From NCBI GenBank assembly GCA_964020975.1, contig OZ026628.1, forward strand, positions 56,494,654-56,558,653: a stretch of 64,000 bases of DNA. Reading direction: 5' to 3'. The notes under the pieces were generated by a model. That model made no database searches and was not told where the DNA came from. It was given only the letters and a program-made list of their open reading frames with translations. Shown here piece by piece: positions 45,125 to 58,159 of this stretch; the first letter of the stretch is position 1, and each line of letters begins with the position of its first letter. The position numbers were made by a program, and so were the translations under genes. Origin of the DNA: Hermodice carunculata. Its lineage: Eukaryota; Annelida; Polychaeta; Eunicida; Amphinomidae.

Positions 45125-46105
45125 TAAGAAAGTTTGGATATAAGTATGGAGCTGTTTGACCTTGACCCTATTTCAAAGGTCATGGAGATAACATAGTTTT
45201 GGTTTTCCACACGATAGCTAGAAAAGTTTTTTTGGGGGAGGACCTGTATATTGCACAGGATTATAGTCCTTATCCAGGGCTAGGTCAAGTTCGAAGTTGG
45301 GTGACCTCGACGAAAACTCAAAGGCCAAGGCCGAGGCCATTTTAGTGAATTTGGTTTCTACATTGTAACTCAGCATTTAAGTTATGACTTCAATATTGCA
45401 CATGGTAATAGTCCTCAATTAGGGCTAAGAAGATGCATGACCTTGACCAAATTCCCAAGGCCACCACCTCAAGTCCTATTAGTGAACTTGGTTTCCACAT
45501 GATAAGTTAAGATGTTTTTGACCTAGGGCTCTCATAGTGCACAGGAGTATGGCCTTCTAGGACAGCTAGGTCAAGTTCCGAAATAGGTCACCTTGAGTCA
45601 ATTCTCAAGGCCACATTACTGAATTTGGTTTCTTCTTAACCCTTTCTCCCTTGAATTCAGACTGAGTCAACAGCTTTCCTTGGCATGGGTTGGGCACCTA
45701 GTGCTGTTGACCTGGGGCATGTGATCTTGATAAGTCTCATGTACATTTCTTTGTCAAATTGTTTTTCATAACTGTTGAAATTAGTTGAAAACACTGAAGC
45801 AGACAACATTCGACCACCAGCCGGTTTTGTCCGGTTTGAGGAGGAAAGGGTTAACAACTGCAGAATATTTGAAATAAGAGCTTTTATTTTGTAGGTGTTC
45901 ATAGTCTTATATCAAGGCTAGATCAGCATCCAAAATAGCATGACCTTGACCTAATTTCCAAGGTCACAAGGCCACATTAGTGACTTTGCTTTCTGCATCT
46001 ACTAAGTCATGAGTGCCCCATGTAGTACTGTCAACAGGTTAAGGAGGGTGAACATAATGATAGTAAGGGGGCTTTTATGTTTTACAAACCTGTCTTGATT
46101 ATGCA
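45125..46105. mobile_element. Diverged copy of the ATGCCCCC-type element, with a nested piggyBac-like MITE
   Basis: Modules with TGACCTTGACCCTATTTC/AAAGGTCATGG, TTGGTTTCCACATGATAA and CTAGGTCAAGTTC repeat as in 31.5-34.2 kb. The right end AAGGGGGCTTTTATGTTTTA parallels GGGGGGCATCTATGGTTTAC at 34231. Interrupted at 45640-45850. Confidence 0.55.
45640..45850. mobile_element. piggyBac-like MITE inside the 45.1-46.1 kb element
   Basis: TTAACCCTTTCTCCC at the left and GAGGAAAGGGTTAA at the right, TTAA on both sides. It includes GAGTCAACAGCTTTCCTTGG and GTGCTGTTGACC, the family hairpin boxes. Confidence 0.7.
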
Positions 46106-47252
46106 CAGTTGGAATAGAGACAACTTATAGAGTAGTATAGGTCTGTTCAGCAAGCAACCTGAAGGAAAATGCACAATTATACATAATAACAGAGATGTAT
46201 GCTTGGAAAAAAATGGTTAAAAAAAATGGTAAAAAACCACAGCACAGTGAAAATGAAAGGCTGGTGATCGTGAGGAATAAAGTTCAGATGTTCGTACAGA
46301 ATGTTTACTCAAATTATTTTTTTATATTTTTTTTAAAGATAAAAAGGTCGCATGAACAGGGAGCTAGTTATCATTACATACCTTTAATCAAGATCAACAT
46401 TTATAGTATGATGATACAGTTTGTTGGCACAAAGGCAGCATTTCATGTGTGCCATATCCATGTAGTTTGTAGGCAAGGTTCTCTTTACTTACAAATTGTA
46501 GTATTATACAGGCTAGAGTTGTTCACAGTTTTTACACACTGATACTCTGCACATTTAGTCTACAGTCCACTGTATCGTGAAGGTGTATATATTTTGTTAC
46601 ATAATAACCAAATAAAACCTCTCATGAAGTTTTTCATTTGTTAGTGAATCTATACAGTACAGGAGACTCTTGTCAGTCAGCTCGAACTGTGGGATATTTG
46701 AATGTCATCAAAATAAAGGTTTCACTTTGATTTTAAGTCTCTAAACTTTTGTTATTAAGTGAATATGTGGGATATTAGAGTGTCATTGAAATAAAGGTTT
46801 CACTTTGATTTTAAGCCCCTCTAAACTTGTGTCATTAAGCGAAGATGTGGGATATTTGAGTGAGTATCATTATGATAAAAGTTTGACAAGTTTCATTGGT
46901 CACCAAGACTTGCACTCACTTCCCACCAGGTGTCACCGCCATCACAGGGTCATGTGCAATGATCAAGCTATGCAGAAAAAAAAAGTGACCTCTGTGTTCC
47001 CAAAAGCCAGCCACATTTGCTTTCTCTTATCCTGTATCTTGTCAAGACAACTTCCCAACAAACTTAGCGAAACCTTTTACACCCCAGTGCCCTTAATGAA
47101 ACCATTTTGATCTAATCCTGCATTTAATTCTGAGAGAAATTTAGTATAATCTTGCATATTTTGTCACTTGAACAGCGTTTAGTTTGGAGTTAAAATTGTG
47201 AAACTAATGATTTTTTGACCATTCATCTAATGATGTTTATCATATGATGACA
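46106..47252. other. Intergenic, no gene seen
   Basis: Contains an imperfect tandem repeat at 46688-46890 (unit ~78-80 bp: GTGGGATATT...AATAAAGGTTTCACTTTG) in about 2.5 copies. Frames through 46195-47110 have no recognised domain. Confidence 0.5.
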
Positions 47253-47567
47253 CAATGGGGCATATTGATTGTAGGTGGCACCACAGGTAACCACCATCAC
47301 CCCCCTACTGTATACCTGTTGCAGATGGAGACACCTGGTGGATAAACAAAACTTGCTTTATTCATTGGTTGAAAGTGTCATGTGACACAGGAAGCTGGTG
47401 CTGCCACCATGCAGGATGCTGTACCTTGTTTGCCATTCATAGAGCAAGCAATCTGCCAATAATGATTTTCAGAGCAACAAATTGTCGGAAGCTTATACAG
47501 TGTATGTGTGTGTGTGGGGGGGGGGGGGGGTAACTGTAGTGTCACCTACAATTAACATGCCCCATTG
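47253..47567. mobile_element. MITE with CAATGGGGCAT ends
   Basis: CAATGGGGCATATTGATTG at the left is mirrored by AATTAACATGCCCCATTG at the right (about 22 of 25 positions match). The 315-bp body holds CACCACAGGTAACC and a run of 15 G (47516-47530). No coding capacity. Confidence 0.7.
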
Positions 47568-48008
47568 TTATGAACAAAGACCATGAGACAAATAGTCAAA
47601 TTATCATCAGTATACCAATTGCAGCTTGAAAGTAAGTTAATTTTTGGGAGGTGGGGTGGGGAATTTGCATAAAATCGAGCCAATTTTTAACATACCCATA
47701 TGTATTGGCAACACTAACAGGAACATATTAATAAAACAAGTCTAGTCACGGTGTCTGTTTGTCTTAATGTACCACGTAATACTTCGTGCTATTAGTAGGA
47801 AATGCACAATTTTGAAATCCACTTGGATCTTGCAACAGCATTTGTGTCCCTGCAGAATATGCAAGTTCCCGCAATTGCCAAAAGAAAGAAAGTACACGTG
47901 CTGAACAGTCTGTAACAGCAGCAACTCCACAGGAGCCGAGGTCTTGTACTGAATTCTTAGGACAGTAGGGTTTTTGCTACCAGATTCCTACTGTTGTGAA
48001 CGATCTAA

Positions 48009-48228
48009 CTCTTTCAGTGCCAATCACGCCTAAAGTCGATCTACTAAAGTGAAACTAGTCTGAATTATCATTAGGATCTCAGATTCGTATTCCTCATAAA
48101 AATACCTTACATTCATGTACCAGCATGCCTCTAGTTCCAGAGAAAATTTCCCAGGTCAACAGCTATTTTTGGCGCAATGCGCATCAAGAAAAGCTGTTGA
48201 CTCAATCCAAAATTTGGCACTTAACGAG
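48009..48228. mobile_element. piggyBac-like MITE
   Basis: Left CTCTTTCAGTGCCAATCACG, right TTTGGCACTTAACGAG with TTAA at 48229-48232. It shares TTCATGTACCAGCATGCCTC and AAAGCTGTTGACTC with the family. Confidence 0.75.
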
Positions 48229-48614
48229 TTAATATACATGTTGAGATATATTACTAGGTGTACACACATTTGCAGTTACTCACGTTTCAGTAAATTTGCA
48301 TATTCACCGACAGGCATCAGCTGGACAGTTGCTGGGTAACTGTGATGAAAAGGTTTTTCTTGTGTAATTATAAAAAAATGTCAGTCTGCTTATTCATTTT
48401 TGTTTGTGCTTTTTTCTTCTTCTCAAAATGTTTTTCTTGCATGATAAAAAAATATTTCAGTCTGCTTATTTATTTCTGATTATGTTTTTTTTTCTTTTCA
48501 AAATGCCTGAAATTCTCATTGGAATGCACCAAGTTTCTAATTCTGGTGGGAGATTTGAATCAGAAAGTTTTAAGAAACTTGCAGATCAGTCACATGTAAT
48601 GCTATTGGAGATTT

Positions 48615-48615
<1 letters not shown>

Positions 48616-48646
<31 letters not shown>
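48616..48646 (+). repeat. Run of 31 G
   Basis: Uninterrupted poly-G followed by GGGGGGAGGGGGGCGGG at ~48670. It could form stacked G-quadruplexes. Exact length in the genome is uncertain because homopolymers are hard to sequence. Confidence 0.85.
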
Positions 48647-48647
<1 letters not shown>

Positions 48648-50026
48648 CTCAGAGTTGGCTATACTTTTTGGGGGGAGGGGGGCGGGACTGAACATGGACC
48701 ATATGAGTGAACACAGAAATTGCTTTGTGACAAAGCCCCACAGCAAAAATCCTACTTCTAGAGTTTTTCTGCACATAAAAAATCCTGCTTTTTTGCCAAA
48801 ATCCTACAAAAAAAAGGGAAATCCCAATTGTTATAAATACTGCACATGCAACGTTTTCCATTTAAATTGATAGAACAGGGCCCAGTGTCAACTAAACAAA
48901 GACATCGCCAACAAAATTGATACTCCCCCCACCCCCCCCCAATGCTTCACACTCAATTTCTTGGGCATCTGACCCAGACACAGAGGTCCAGGCAATGGTG
49001 GTCTTCAGGTAAGTATACTCACTAATACCAAAATTACTAAAATATTCACGTCTTGCTCATAAAGTTCTGTGGGCTACAGAGCATTGACAAGATTTTCACA
49101 TTCTGACCCCTTTATTCCAACTGGCCATTTGACCCCACCTTCAACTTGGATTAAAAAAAATTGCAAGTTTTCAAAATGTGCACCCCACTTCCAGCTTTCC
49201 ATGCATGTTCTGTTTGTTCCAATCAGGTGGTAACTTTTCAAGTTGTTGAAAACAAAACAAAACAAGAGGATCATGATGATCCTGTGCTCTGCTGACTGGA
49301 ATCTGCTTTCACAATATTGGACCACATGGACTGCAGTCTAGATTTGTACAGCTATATACATGTATGTAGAGTGGTAGTAAAGTTTGTCCTTAAAATAAAT
49401 TTTGTGGAAGGACGGACAGACAGACAGATGGACGCAAACGGATTCTATAAGCTCTGCTGATGGTAGTACATGTATTATCAATTGACATACCTTGCTGTTT
49501 CAATGGCTGCCGGTGTACAGTGGCAGCACTCACTTACAGTCACAAAGTCTGATATCGCATAACCTTGTCAAAAATTAACATATCCACATTATTTTCGCAA
49601 ACTTTCATTGTCTAATGTCCAACCATATTTTGACAAAATGTTAAGCAATTCTATCATGCTGTTCTGGAGAAGTCAAAAATAGCCTTAACATACAAAAATT
49701 CATAAAAAAATAGGAAAAAATTGCAGCGCCACCTGGTGGCCAAAATGAGAACAAGTTGACCCCAGGTGACCCTATGTGCAATATCAAAGCAATTGGCCAG
49801 GTAGTTCTTGAGATGAAGAAATTTTATTTTTTTTCAAAAAATAAATTAAAAAAATCATTAAAAATAGAAAAATTATTGCATCATCATCTCCTTCGCAAAC
49901 CTGGTACAGGTTCACCTGGGCAACATCCATGTGCAAAATTAAAACATTCCATACAGCAGTTTTTGAGAAGAAGTCAAAAGGGTAAATACAATAGTGTAAT
50001 ATATGCACTGTATTGCCACATATATT

Positions 50027-50101
50027 ATATATATATATATATATATACATATATATATGTATATATATATACACACATATATATATATATATACACACAC
50101 G

Positions 50102-50183
<82 letters not shown>
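50027..50183. repeat. (TA)n with (ATAC)n/(CACA)n variants
   Basis: Interrupted TA microsatellite of about 155 bp within the outer hairpin element. Several overlapping open frames of IYIY repeats are artefacts of it. Confidence 0.95.
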
Positions 50184-50186
<3 letters not shown>

Positions 50187-51100
50187 CTGCAGCACTTCCT
50201 TACAGTTGCGAAGTTTGATATCCCATAACTTTGCCTAAAATTAACATATCCATATCATTTTCGCAAACTTTCATTGTCTAATGTCCAACTATATTCTGAT
50301 AAAATTTTAAGCAATTCTGTTCAGCCGTTCTGGAGAAGAAGTCGAAAATAGCCTTAACAGGCAATAATTCATAAACAAGAGGGCTGTGTGAACAGCCCGT
50401 GCCTCAGCTGATCTTGACATTCATCACACTTGCAGCTCTATGAACTTGGGAAAGGATCAAGGACACCATGTTCGGAGTAAGTCTGACCTTTATAGAAGAA
50501 CACTTACATGTGCAACATCAAAGTTCAAGTAGTTCTCAAGTTATAATGAAGAGTAAAATTCATGTATGTTGCACTGTGACCCCACAAATGAGGTCAAGGT
50601 CATTCATGTACTGTCTCAGCATGATCTTCATACAGAATAATTAACATGTGAAGCTAACTCAAAACAGATCTCAAGTTATCAAGTAAACAGTAAATTTCGT
50701 GTCAGTTGTCCTGTGAATTAGCATTAGAATGCCCATTGACTTACATAGTAATCAATAGGAAAGCTGCATTGAATGATAAGTACCCGAAATGAAAATCCTT
50801 AAAAATCAGGAATCCAAAGCAGTGCCACCTAGTAAACAACTGTTTGACCCTTCCACAACAATATATCCATCACATTTCAGCTTAATCTGAGGGACGGTTC
50901 TGAGAACAAGTGAAAAATAGCAAAACCATACAAAAAATTCATTAAAAAAATTGCAGCGCCACCTGGTGAACAAATTGGGAACTAGGTGTCCCCGGGAGTG
51001 TCAATGTATGATATCAAAGCAATTGGGGGAGAGGTTTCAGAGGAGAAGAATTTTGAAGGTTCGCCCCCCCAAAAATACAAAAAGAATCATAAAAAATAAA

Positions 51101-52710
51101 CAAGAGGGCTGTGTGAACAGCCGTACTTCAGCTGATCTTGACATTCATCACACTTGCAGCTCTATGAACTTGGGAAAGGATCAAGGACACCATGTTCTGA
51201 GTAAGTCTGACCTTTATAGAAGAACACTTACATGTGCAACATCAAAGTTCAAGTAGTTCTCAAGTTATAATGAAGAGTAAAATTCATGTATGTTGCACTG
51301 TGACCCCACAAACGACGTCAAGGTCATTCATGTACTGTCTAAGCATGACCTTCATACAGAATAATTAACATGTGAAGCTAACTCAAAACAGATCTCAAGT
51401 TATCAAGTAAACAGTAAATTTCGTGTCAGTTGTCCTGTGAATTAGCATTAGAATGCCCATTGACTTACATAGTAATCAATAGGAAAGCTGCATTGAATAA
51501 TAAGTACCCGAATTGAAAATTCTTAAAAATCAGGAATCCAAAGCAGTGCCACCTAGTAAACAACTGTTTGACGCTTTCACAACAACATATCAATTACATT
51601 TCGGCTTGATCGGAGGGACAGTTCTGAGAACAAGGGAAAAATCGCAAAACCATACAAAAAATTCATAAAAAAAATTGCAGCGCCACCTGGTGAACAAATT
51701 GGGAACTAGGTGTCCCCGGGAGTGTCTATGTACGATATCAAAGCAATTGGGTGAGCGGTTTCAGAGAAGAATTTTTAAGGTTCCCCCCAAAAAAGAACAA
51801 AAAAATTAATAAAAAATCCAAAAATCAATAGAGCGTGACCACTTGAAAACACTTCATAGAGATCCACCTAAGGCACATCCCCACCAAGTTTGAAGTAAAT
51901 CTGGTCAATATTATTAAAGTCATGACCATTACAAGAAATTCCCATGCTAAACTTTCCTATTAAAACTTTTGTAGAGATTTTTGGAAAAAAAATCATAAAA
52001 AAATCCAAATTCATTGGAACATGACCATTGGAACAAACCTGGTAGACACCCACCCAAGGTACATTGCCACCAAGTTTGAAGTAAATCTGGATAACGGTTT
52101 TGGAGAAGTCGAAAATGTGAATTAGCATTACAATGCCCATTGACTTCCATAGTAATCAATAGGAAAGCTGCATTGACCGACAAGTACCAGAATTGAAAAA
52201 ATCGTTAAAAATCAGGATTCCGCAGCATTCCCACATAGTGAACAACTTTGTTTGACCCTTCTACAAGGAACATATCCACCATGTTTCAGCTTAATCTGAG
52301 TGACGGTTCTGGAGAAGAAGTCGAAAATAGCTATAACACACAAAAATTCATAAAAAATTAGAAAAAAATTGCAGCGCTACCTGGTGAACAAATTAAGAAC
52401 TATGCATCCCAGGGAGTGTTCCTGTGTGATATCAAAGCAATTGGGTGAGCGGTTTCGGAGAAGATTTTTTAAGATTTACCCAAAAAAGAACAAAAAAATT
52501 CATTAAAAATCCACAAATCACTGGACCGTGACCATTTGAACAAACTTGGTAGAGACCCACCCAAGGCACATCGCCACCAAGTTTGAAGTAAATCTGGCTG
52601 ACAGTTTTTGAGAAGAAGTCGAAAATGTGAATTGTGGACGACAGACGGACGGACGGACGACGGACGACAGACCCTCAAAAAACCTCAGCTGACTGACAAG
52701 TCAGCTGAGG
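51101..52710 (+). mobile_element. Third-level hairpin element copy
   Basis: CAAGAGGGCTGTGTGAACAG at the start, CCTCAGCTGACTGACAAGTC...GAGG at 52683-52710 at the end, preceded by ACGGACGGACGACAG-type repeats. The host reads AAAAAATAAA before it and TAAAAATCAATGG after it, which joins into the module AAAAATCCAAAAATCAATGG seen intact at ~51810. Confidence 0.6.
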
Positions 52711-52808
52711 TAAAAATCAATGGAGCATGACCATTTGAGCAAACTGCTGGACACCCGCCCAGGGTACATTGCCACCAATTTTGAAGTCAACAGTGTCACA
52801 GATGTAAA

Positions 52809-54605
52809 TAAGAGGGCTGTGTGAACAGCCCATGCCTCAGCTGATCTTGACATTCATCACACTTGCTGCTCTATGAACTTGGGAAAGGATCAAGGACACC
52901 ATGTTCTGAGTAAGTCTGACCTTTATAGAAGAACACTTACATGTACAACATCAAAGTTCAAGTAGTTCTCAAGTTAAATGAAGAGTAAAATTCATGTATG
53001 TTGCACTGTGACCCCACAAACGAGGTCAAGGTCATTCATGTACTGTCTCAGCATGACCTTCATACACAATAATTAACATGTGTAGCTAACTCAAAACAGA
53101 TCTCAAGTTATCAAATAAACAGTAAATTTCGTGTCAGTTGTCCTGTGAATTAGCATTAGAATGCCCATTGACTTACATAGTAATCAATAGGAAAGCTCCA
53201 CTGACTGGTAAGTACCGTAATTGAAAATCCTTAAAAATCAGGATCCAAAGCAGTGCCACCTACTAAACAACTGTTTGACCCTTCCACAACAACATATCCA
53301 TCACATTTCAGCTTAATCTGAGGGACAGTTCTGAAAACAAGTGAAAAATAGCAAAACCATACAAAAAATTCATTAAAAAAAATTGCAGCGCCACCTGGTG
53401 AACAAATTGGGAACTAGGTGTCCCCGGGAGTGTCTATGAACGATATCAAAGCAATTGGGTGAGCGGTTTCAGAGGAGAAGAATTTTGAAGGTTTGCCCCA
53501 AAAAAGAACAGACAAATTCATAAAAAATCCAAAAATCAATAGAGCATGACCATTTGAACACACTTGATAGAGATCCACCCAGGGCACATCCGCACCAAGT
53601 TTGAAGTAAATCTGGTCAATATTCTTAAAGTTATGACCATTACAAGAAATTCCCATGTTAAACTTTCCTATTAAAACTTTTGTAGAGATTTTTGAAAAAA
53701 AATCATTAAAAAATCAAAATTCATTGGAACACACCTGGTAGACACCTACCCAAGGTACATTGCCACCAAGTTTGAAGCAAATCTGGATGATGGTTTTGGA
53801 GAAGAAGTCGAAAATGTAAATTAGCATTAGAATGCCCATTGACTTACATGGTAATCAATAGTAAAGGTGCATTAAAAAAAAATATTAAAATCAATGGAGC
53901 GTGACCATTTGAACAACTTGGTAGAGATCCACTCAAGGTGTATCCCCACCAAGTTTGAAGTCAATCTGGATGACGGTTTTGGAGAAGAAGTCGAAAATGT
54001 GAATTAGCATTACAATGCCCATTGACTTCCATAGTAATCAATAGGAAAGCTGCATTGACCGACAAGTACCAGAATTGAAAAAATCGTTAAAAATCAGGAT
54101 TCCGCAGCATTCCCACATAGTGAACAACTTTGTTTGACCCTTCTACAAGGAACATATCCACCATGTTTCAGCTTAATCTGAGTGACGGTTCTGGAGAAGA
54201 AGTCGAAAATAGCAATAACACACAAAAATTCATAAAAGATTATGAAAAAATCGCAGCGCCACCTGGTGAACAAATTAAGAACTAGGTGTCCCAGGGAGTG
54301 TTCCTGTGTGATATCAAAGCAATTGGTTAAGCGGTTTCGGAGAAGAAGATTTTTTAAGATTTACCAAAAAAAAACAGAAAAATTCATTAAAAATCCAAAA
54401 ATCACTGGACCGTGACCAATTGAACAAACTTGGTAGAGACCCACCAAAGGCACATCTCCACCAAGTTTAAAGTGAATCTGGCTGACGGTTTTTGAGAAGA
54501 AGTCGAAAATGTGAATTGTGGACGACGGACGGACGGACGACGGACGGACGGACGACGGACAACGGACCCTCAAAAAACCTCAGCTGACTGACAAGTCAGC
54601 TGAGG
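52809..54605 (+). mobile_element. Third-level hairpin element copy
   Basis: AAGAGGGCTGTGTGAACAGC at the start and the terminal hairpin at 54578-54605 are nearly identical to the copy at 51101-52710 and share its internal order: GATCTTGACATTCATCACAC, then TTGCACTGTGACCCC, then the CGCCACCTGGTG modules, then ACGGACGG. It is a little longer through extra modules. Confidence 0.6.
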
Positions 54606-56348
54606 TAAAAAATCAATAGAACATGACCATTTGAACACACTTGGTAGAGATCCACCCAAGGCACATCCCCACCAAGTTTGAAGTAAATCTGGCCAATATT
54701 CTTAAAGTTATGACCATTACAAGAAATTCCCATGCTAAACTTTCCTATTAAAACGTTTGTAGAGATTTTTGAAAAAAAATCATAAAAAAAATCCAAATTC
54801 ATTGGAACATGACCATTGGAACAAACCTGGTAGACACCCACCCAAGGTTCATTGCCACCAAGTTTGAAGTTAATCTGGATGATGGTTTTGGAGAAGTTGA
54901 AAATGTAAATTAGCATTAGAATGCCCATTGACTTACATGGCAATCAATAGGAAAGGTGCATTTACCCCCAAAGGAGCCGAATTGAAAAAATAATTAAAAA
55001 TCAGGAATCCGCAGCATTCCCACATAGTGAACAACTTTGTTTGGCCCTTCCATTAGGAACATATCCACCACGTGTAAGCTTAATCTGAGTGACGGTCCCG
55101 GAGAAGAAGTAGAAAATAGCTCTAACACACAAAAATTCACAAAAAATTAGAAAAAAAACTGCAGCGCCACCTGGTGAACAAATTAACAACAAGGAGTCCC
55201 TAGATGTGATCCTGTGTGATATCAAAGCATTTGGGTAAGCAGTTTCGGAGAAGAAGATTTTTTAAGATTTGTTCAAAAAAAAAACAACAACAAAATTCAT
55301 TAAAATTCCAAAAATCACTGGAGCATGACCATGTGAACAATATTGGTAGACACCCACCCCAGGTACATTGCCACCAAGTTTGAAGTTAATCTGGAGAACC
55401 GTTTTGGAGAAGAAGTCAAAAATGTGAATTAGCATTAGAATGCCCATTGACCTCCATAGTAATCAATAGGAAAGCTATATTGACCGACAAGTACCAGAAT
55501 TGAAGAAATCGTTAAAAATCAGGAATCCGCAGCATTCCCACATTGTAAACAACTTTGTGTGACCCTTCTACAAGGAACACATCCACCATGTTTCAGCTTA
55601 ATCTGAGAGATGGTTCTGGAGAAGAAGTCAAAAATAGCTTTAACACACAAAAATTCATAAAAAATCAGGAAAAAATTGCAGCGCCACCTGGTGAACAAAT
55701 TAAGAACTAGGAGTCCCAGGGAGTGTTCCTGTGTGATATCAAAGCAATTCAGTGAGCGCTTTCGGAGAAGAAGATTTTTTAAGATTTACCCAAGAAAGAA
55801 CAAAAGAATTCATTAAAAATCAAAAAATCACTGGACCGTGACCATTTGAACAAACTTCGTAGAGACCCACCCAAGGCAAATCTCCACCACTTTTGAAGTG
55901 GATCTGGCTGATGGTTTTTGAGAAGTTGAAAATGTGAATTGTGGACGACGGACGGACGGATGACGGACCCTCAAAAAACCTCAGCTGACTGGCAAGTCAG
56001 CTGAGGTAAAAAATAGGAAAAAAATCACAGCGCCACCTGGTGGCCAAAATAAGAACTAGTTGACCCCAGATGACCCTATGTGCAATATCAAAGCAATTGG
56101 CTTCGTAGTTCTTTAGATGAAGAAATTTTATTTATCAAAAAATAAATTTAAAAATTCATAAAAAATAGAAAAATTATTGCATCATCATCTTCTTCGCAAA
56201 CTTGGTAGAGGTCCACCTGGGGATCATCCATGTGCAAAATCAAAACATTCTATGTAGCGGTTTTTGAGAAGAAGTCCAAAATATAAAACGTCTAACGACG
56301 GACGCAAACAGATTCTATAAGCTCTGCTGACTGACAAGTCAGCAGAGC

Positions 56349-58159
56349 TAAAAATAGACAACAACTAAACATACCTTTAACATAAAGTGTTGACTGATGG
56401 GTCTGCCAGGAAAAAAATGCTGCCATTTGTCCAAATTAGGTCATGGTGGCGCCAAAATCTAATCAGTTCCTCTTGCCGGGTAAGATCATCATATTGCCAA
56501 TTTTTAGCAAAATACATGGAGGCATTCTGTAGATATCTCGGTAATGAGAATGTGCACATCCAGGTGGACGGACAACCGGAAAACAGAAAGGGTCCCCCCC
56601 CCATGGGGCGGACCGTTCATAAACCTGGACAAGCGTCAAACTCAATAATCATTGTCTCCCACTTGACCCAAAAAAGTAGGTCACTAAGTACAGTTTTATG
56701 TACAATGTACTCAAGTGCAAGCTTGATTTGGAGGCTCTGTTCTCTTTGCCATTGATGTCTAAGCAACACCCAAAATCAGCTCTTTCAAACTTTACAAGAC
56801 TGGTTACCTAACAAAAATAGGTCAAGATCACAGATATCAAATAACATTAGCATTAGACATGGTCTATATACCCTGTGAATTTGGACATGATCTATATATC
56901 TTACAAATTTGGCAAGTCTAATCCAAATATGGTATCACGCTAACAAGCAAAAGTTTACTGTTAGACGAACAAGCATGAGCGAACTCATAGGCTCTGTGAC
57001 CTTAGGTCAGCAGAGCTAAAAATTGCAATGCCACCTGTTGAACAAATTAAGGTCCGGGGTGCCCAGAAATGTCCCTATGCAATATCAAAGCAATTGGCTG
57101 AGAAAGTTCAGAGAAGACTTTGCCAAACAAGAGGCCCATGGGCATAATGCTCTGCTGGCATTGTGGCTATATTGCACCTGTTCATTTCAAAGTTGTGAGT
57201 CCTCAAGTGGCTTCTGAACATACAAAGCTTATGTACATTTAATGTAATAACTGTCCAACAGATAACACTTTGCTCCACATGTAATCATAGCTTATTTGTG
57301 CAACTCCTGTGATGAATATTGTTGCATGTGCCAAGACAACAATGAGCGAGTCCTTAACTTTATGTCCTCAGTGACCTTGGGACAGAAGATCAAGGACACC
57401 CAGATTATGTAACACAAGAGGCTCATGGCCTGCCTGGTGCTGTGCTGACATTGCCATTGAAGTCTAAGCTACACCCTGCCATTACAAAATCACCACATTT
57501 GGTGAGGATCCGCCAAAAATTAAAGATGCTAGTGTTCAGAAGATTTTCACATTTTGACCCCTATATTACATAATGGAGGTGCCACTATCAAAAGGGGTCC
57601 AGATTTGCATAGACCCTATAAGTCCTTAAAGTTATATCGGGCTAACTTGAAAACTGGACGATATCACACTAACGAGCAAAAGTTTATCGACGGATGCACT
57701 GACATGAGGGGTCGCATAAGCTCGGCGACCTTGGTCAGCAGAGCTAAAAATGAACAAAAACTCCCATTAAAAATCCAAAAATCATTGGAGAATAAACATT
57801 TGAACAAACTTGGCAGAGATCCACCACAATCACATCCCCACAAAGTTTCAAGCTAATCCAGCCAATTGTTTTTGAGAAGTAGAAAATGTGAATTGTTGAC
57901 AGATGAACATTGAAAATGGACAAAGGACAATCCTGTAACTTCAGCTTACTGATAAGTCAGCTGAGGAAAAAATGAGATCAGGGTCACTGCAAGATAACAA
58001 TGTTAAGAGAGAATGTCATTGGGATAAATTTGAGTTTGATGTGGCCAGAGAATTATGAGATAGTTTGCTCGCAAGGTCCCTTTTACCGACAGACAGGCTG
58101 AAAACACTCTACTCCCTCTCAAACTTCATTCGTGGGTATACAGATATTTTGTTTTTTAA
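56349..58159 (+). mobile_element. Further hairpin-element copies and debris
   Basis: ACAAGAGGCCCATGGGC at 57126 and ACAAGAGGCTCATGGCC near 57414 are new 5' ends (hairpins GGCCCATGGGC). GGTCAGCAGAGCTAAAAAT ends occur near 57005 and 57733, and a diverged terminal hairpin lies at 57939-57966. GAGGATCCGCC-type and CAGAGCTAAAAA sequences are shared with 56349. No gene is seen. Confidence 0.5.

Larger units (their letters stand above)
50374..56006 (+). mobile_element. Second-level hairpin element, interrupted by further copies
   Basis: Starts ACAAGAGGGCTGTGTGAAC with hairpin GGGCTG-TGTGAA-CAGCCC (50381-50398) and closes with CCTCAGCTGACTGGCAAGTC...GAGG at 55979-56006. It is inserted after ATAAA in the outer copy, with TAAA on both sides as a possible target duplication. 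Its own body is interrupted at about 51101 and 52809. Confidence 0.5.
49263..56348 (+). mobile_element. Nest of hairpin-ended elements (outermost copy)
   Basis: The outer copy starts CAAGAGGATCATGATGATCC (hairpin AGGATCATGATGATCCT) and ends in the hairpin GCTCTGCTGACTGACAAGTC...GCAGAGC at 56321-56348. Inside are TTGCAGCGCCACCTGGTG, ATATCAAAGCAATTGG and GGTTTTGGAGAAGAAGTCGA modules repeated dozens of times, and GACGGACGGACGAC stretches before each terminal hairpin. Sequence resumes after the inner insertion: TTCATAAA before 50374 and TAAAAAATAGG after 56006, matching the uninterrupted module TTCATAAAAAAATAGG near 49700. No protein is encoded, so it is non-autonomous. Confidence 0.6.

Noticed and set aside
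49756-50238. Long IYIY-type frame (160 codons) in the nest
   Set aside because: Reads through the TA/CACA microsatellite inside a non-coding repeat element.
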